A stretch of DNA of 64,000 nt from contig CAVPEB010000044.1 in assembly GCA_963702765.1 (NCBI GenBank), positions 65,726 to 129,725 of the forward strand, in the 5' to 3' direction. The translations under genes and the position numbers were made by a program. This document shows, one piece after another, positions 61,575-64,000 of this stretch. The stretch comes from DATMNR01 sp963702765. Lineage in GTDB: Bacteria; Chloroflexota; Ktedonobacteria; Ktedonobacterales; Ktedonobacteraceae. How positions within the stretch are numbered: the stretch's first letter is position 1; every line of letters starts with the position of its first letter. The notes below the pieces were generated by a model. It saw nothing but the letters and a program-made list of their open reading frames with translations, was not told the DNA's origin and ran no database searches.

Positions 61575-62657
61575 ATGAACACGGACCGTCTCACCGACAC
61601 GCTTATTAACCTGATACGAATTCCCAGTACATCCGGTCACGAGGAGAAAATTCGCTCTCATCTTTCTCAATATCTTGCTTCACTTGATCTCTCCACAACA
61701 ATTGATGGAACTGGAAATCTCATCTCGACGGTGACGGGTGTGGGAGCTCCTCTCTTACTCAATGCCCATATGGATCGTGTTCCCCCGGGACTTGGACACC
61801 AGCCTGTACTGCGAAATGGGGTACTTTATAGTGATGGCACTACAAATCTTGGCGCGGATGATGCGGCAGGGATTGCGATCATTCTGGAGGTTCTGCGACG
61901 AACGATTGAGCAAGAGTTACCACATCCACCTCTGGTAGTCGTTTTCACTGTGCAAGAAGAAGCCGGTCTTTGCGGCGCATCGAATTTTGACAGTAGTACG
62001 TGGAACGTCACTGAAGGCATTGTGTTCGACAATGCCTTTGAAGCGGGTGTTGTTGTCTCCAAAGGTGCTGCGTACGAGGCATTTGAAGTCGAGATTACAG
62101 GTCGCACGGGACATCCAGGTAAAGATTTGGCTCAAACGGTACATGCTATTGAGATATTTCGTGCAGCCGATTATCCACATGGATCGTTCGATAATGATCA
62201 GACTCGTATCAATGTCGGAAGAATTATCGGAGGGAATGCACGTAATGCAATTCCCGATAAGGTCATGATTGAAGGGGAATTGCGCAGTTTTGAGCCGTTC
62301 ATAATGCGTCAAAAGTACAAACAAGCTATACAGTATGCATTTGAGCAAGCAGCAAGACTTTTGGGAGGACAGGTAAAAGTCAGCTTTAAGACACATTCCA
62401 ATGGATATGAGATAGACCCAGAAGAGCCTCTTTTACATGTATACCGCACTACACTTGAGCAACGAGGCCTCGCATTGCAAATGAAGCCAACTTTTATCGG
62501 TAGCGATACAAGCGGCTTTCGACCTGCGATCAGAGCTTTTACTATATCAACGGGAGTTGTTAATGAACATTCTACAGAAGAATATGTAGCAATAGATCCA
62601 TTAGAACAGTTGGTAATAGATACATTGCAGGTGCTTGCATTATGGAGTAAGCGTTGA
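61575..62657 (+). CDS. M20-family metallopeptidase (PepT-like)
   Basis: A 360-residue di-zinc peptidase. Zinc/catalytic motifs: HMDRV (near 63), GADDAAG bridging Asp (near 96), the catalytic Glu pair QEEAGL (near 131), and the final His in VNEHSTEEYV. The dimerisation domain sits between. PepT-type aminopeptidases are the nearest relatives. ATG 61575 with AAGGAG 10 bases upstream is preferred over an earlier in-frame TTG. It follows the Dabb gene by 40 bases. Confidence 0.9.
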   Translation: MNTDRLTDTLINLIRIPSTSGHEEKIRSHLSQYLASLDLSTTIDGTGNLISTVTGVGAPLLLNAHMDRVPPGLGHQPVLRNGVLYSDGTTNLGADDAAGIAIILEVLRRTIEQELPHPPLVVVFTVQEEAGLCGASNFDSSTWNVTEGIVFDNAFEAGVVVSKGAAYEAFEVEITGRTGHPGKDLAQTVHAIEIFRAADYPHGSFDNDQTRINVGRIIGGNARNAIPDKVMIEGELRSFEPFIMRQKYKQAIQYAFEQAARLLGGQVKVSFKTHSNGYEIDPEEPLLHVYRTTLEQRGLALQMKPTFIGSDTSGFRPAIRAFTISTGVVNEHSTEEYVAIDPLEQLVIDTLQVLALWSKR

Positions 62658-62708
62658 AAAGAGTTGGAAATTGCAAGATTTTTCGTGGTATGAAGTATTA
62701 TTTGCCAT

Positions 62709-62767
62709 ACGCTTCACTTTTTATAGTATTGGCTCCCAATACCTTGACGCTTCACTTTTTGCAGTAT
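62709..62767. repeat. 21-bp imperfect direct repeat in the hesB promoter region
   Basis: Copies at 62709-62729 and 62747-62767 share 19 of 21 bases (ACGCTTCACTTTTT core) and are offset by 38 bp. The second copy forms the spacer of the hesB promoter. It may be two binding sites for the same regulator or a duplicated promoter. Confidence 0.5.
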
Positions 62768-62772
62768 ATAAT
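62744..62772 (+). promoter_or_regulatory. Promoter of the HesB/IscA gene
   Basis: TTGACG (62744-62749), exactly 17 bases, TATAAT (62767-62772): the best sigma-70-type promoter in the window. It lies about 110 bases before the start codon. Confidence 0.7.
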
Positions 62773-62881
62773 ACTGGCAGATGGAAACATTATCGTTCGT
62801 CCAACGGTATCTTCACTATAAGGTATCTATAGTATAATTTTTTTCGGCTAACTTTTGATCCGAACAGAGAGGCATAAAAGC

Positions 62882-63286
62882 ATGATTGAGCAAAACCAGC
62901 AATCTGTAGTTGAGACAAGCATCATCAATATGACGCCTGCCGCAGCTGACAAAGTGCGCGAATTGCTTGCGCAAGAAAACGACCCCAGCCTTGCTTTACG
63001 CGTTTTTGTCGCAGGTGGTGGTTGCTCCGGTCTTCAGTACGGAATGACTCTTGACGAAGAGCAAGAGGGTGATACCGTAATACCTATTAGCGAATTTAAC
63101 ATTCTAGTAGATGAGATGAGTGTGGGCTACATCGATGGTAGCGAAATTGACTATGTCGATAGCTTGATGGGCGCCGGCTTTACTGTCAATAACCCAAATG
63201 CTGTTTCGAGTTGTGGTTGTGGTCACTCGTTTAAGACAGCAAGCGGTGGTGGTGGTGAAGCAAAAAGCTGCGGTTGTGGACATTAG
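62882..63286 (+). CDS. HesB/IscA-family iron-sulfur cluster assembly protein (ErpA-like)
   Basis: A 134-residue A-type carrier. The three conserved Cys are visible: GGGCSGLQYGM and CGCG in SSCGCGHSF. It donates [2Fe-2S] or [4Fe-4S] clusters to apo-proteins, for which the many FeS proteins of the nuo-like set would be clients. A Gly/Ser linker and a second CGCGH at the extreme C-terminus duplicate the end motif. ATG 62882, about 10 bases after GAGAGG, replaces an earlier in-frame TTG. Monocistronic with its own promoter and terminator. Confidence 0.92.
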   Translation: MIEQNQQSVVETSIINMTPAAADKVRELLAQENDPSLALRVFVAGGGCSGLQYGMTLDEEQEGDTVIPISEFNILVDEMSVGYIDGSEIDYVDSLMGAGFTVNNPNAVSSCGCGHSFKTASGGGGEAKSCGCGH

Positions 63287-63321
63287 TTACTACTAGCACT
63301 GAGCCGATTGTTGCATGAGAA

Positions 63322-63369
63322 AAAAGAGGTCTTTACTACGTATATATAACAGGTAGAAAGGCCTCTTTT
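63322..63369 (+). terminator. Terminator after the HesB/IscA gene
   Basis: Stem of about 17 bp with one wobble pair and one bulge (63322-63339 / 63353-63369), ending CTCTTTTG. It lies 36 bases after the stop codon. Between here and 63584 there is no supported gene, only a small TGCGGT/ACCGCA hairpin (63445-63460). Confidence 0.75.
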
Positions 63370-63584
63370 GTCTTGCCTATTTTTCTGTTAAAAAGGAGAA
63401 TGAATGAGCAGACGGATCGCACATCGCCCTCGTTATCAATAGTATGCGGTCAATACCGCAAACTCCACCCCGTTCACACAAAGATTTTCTTCATTATCAT
63501 TGGATGTACCGCTCTCAAAACATGACATACCAGAAGCGTAGTTTAGGACAAGGGATCATGCTAATTCCCTGGGGCTATCGCCTC

Positions 63585-64000
63585 TTATACGGCACTTTCA
63601 GGTTCTGACTCTGTCTCATTAAGCGAAGCATCATCAGGCTCATCGAGCATACGTTGTACCAAAGATGGCATGTCGCTGGTAAATTTTGAATTAGCAACGA
63701 CTCGTCGCGCTCCTGCCTCGAGAGCTTTTGAACGTGCTTCTAAATCCATATGTGAACCGAATGCAAGCACATGTAAACCTGCGGATCGAGCCTTGCGAAT
63801 GGCTGTTTCCCAATCAACACCGATTGTTGCAATGTTTACAATTGCAAGGGCAAATTTCTGATCGTCTTTTGCTCCGAGGCTTTCATCGAAAGCTGGCAGG
63901 TTGCGAACAGTTTTTACTTCTATATCATAATGGCGTAGAGTATCGCGCATTTTCACGGAGAAGAAGAGATCCTTCTCGAGTGCAAGCACATGTATGGTCA
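63585..64000 (-). CDS. Receiver-like (pseudo-response regulator) protein, start cut by window edge
   Basis: The minus-strand frame is open to the window end; the codon spanning the edge is NTG, so the true ATG may lie one base outside and the protein would then begin with Thr-Ile-His-Val-Leu. About 138 residues are visible. The fold resembles a CheY-like receiver (IHVLALEKDLFFSVKMRD, ALAIVNIATIG, VLAFGSHMD, GARRVVANSKF), but the phospho-acceptor position is Asn (IVNIA) and the acidic pair is missing. It ends in an acidic tail. It probably works without phosphorylation. Confidence 0.65.
   Translation of the reverse strand, partial: TIHVLALEKDLFFSVKMRDTLRHYDIEVKTVRNLPAFDESLGAKDDQKFALAIVNIATIGVDWETAIRKARSAGLHVLAFGSHMDLEARSKALEAGARRVVANSKFTSDMPSLVQRMLDEPDDASLNETESEPESAV

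Noticed and set aside
63400..63525. Small proteins of 12 (63404) or 41 (63400) codons after the HesB terminator
   Set aside because: An AAAAGGAG site is present, but spacing suits only the 12-codon frame, and no family or conservation supports either.

Overview
The window looks like a stretch of ordinary chromosome from a Chloroflexota bacterium, most likely of the class Ktedonobacteria. GC is moderate (mid-40s % by eye). The support is the mix of gene families: a Pix/Pil-type chemosensory operon, archaeal-type class I aldolase, UbiB/AarF kinase, zinc-ribbon membrane proteins, a bacterial INSIG homologue and a fused ECF ATPase. The assignment rests on family resemblance and no rRNA is present, so it is moderate confidence. 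I see no tRNA, rRNA, CRISPR array, insertion sequence or prophage.

Layout. 1-4.3 kb: the end of an AttH/CrtC-like lipocalin gene, then a KdpD/KdpE-like two-component pair. 4.5-14.2 kb: a seven-gene + strand chemosensory operon (DUF4388/PatA-like, CheY, CheY, CheW, MCP, hybrid CheA, a 69-aa protein) with the order of cyanobacterial pix/pil clusters. 14.2-20.7 kb: leuB, divergent from a four-gene set built from complex I parts (NuoB, NuoI/NuoE chimera, NuoF, NuoG/GltD fusion) with no membrane subunits and no NuoC/D. 20.8-34.2 kb: antiporter, GH1 glycosidase, BON-domain protein, AAA ATPase, a Cys/Met PLP enzyme overlapping an INSIG homologue, a beta-propeller lipoprotein, a thioredoxin-fold protein lacking its usual cysteines, the tdh-kbl threonine-degradation operon, HAD and NUDIX hydrolases. 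34.2-41.7 kb: UbiB/AarF, a small CxxC protein, a zinc-ribbon pseudokinase, a polyprenyl diphosphate synthase, a PflX-like radical SAM protein and a phosphotriesterase-family hydrolase. 41.7-51.7 kb: an accessory-looking region with an Arg/Asp/Tyr-rich protein, a lipoprotein, uvrB, a ClpN/FtsH-like protein with a destroyed ATPase site and zinc ribbons, and two paralogous zinc-ribbon/DUF4352-like membrane proteins. 51.7-64 kb: fbaB, an MFS sugar transporter, trxB, an ECF vitamin-transporter operon, a membrane histidine kinase followed by Dabb and M20 peptidase genes, an IscA/HesB protein and the end of a pseudo-receiver gene.

Most noteworthy. (1) The 15.6-20.7 kb set looks like a soluble, complex-I-derived flavin/iron-sulfur oxidoreductase; it is my best candidate for an undescribed system. 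(2) Several proteins keep a regulatory fold after losing catalysis and carry zinc ribbons: the pseudokinase at 36.8 kb and the pseudo-AAA at 46.4 kb, with zinc-ribbon membrane proteins at 48-51 kb. (3) A bacterial INSIG homologue overlaps a sulfur amino-acid enzyme gene. (4) Three genes between 41.7 and 51.0 kb are each split by an apparent single extra base, all in the same direction, so either sequence error or a real local pattern must be settled first.

Start codons were re-chosen by ribosome-binding site where the longest open frame began implausibly. All functions are predictions from sequence read by eye.
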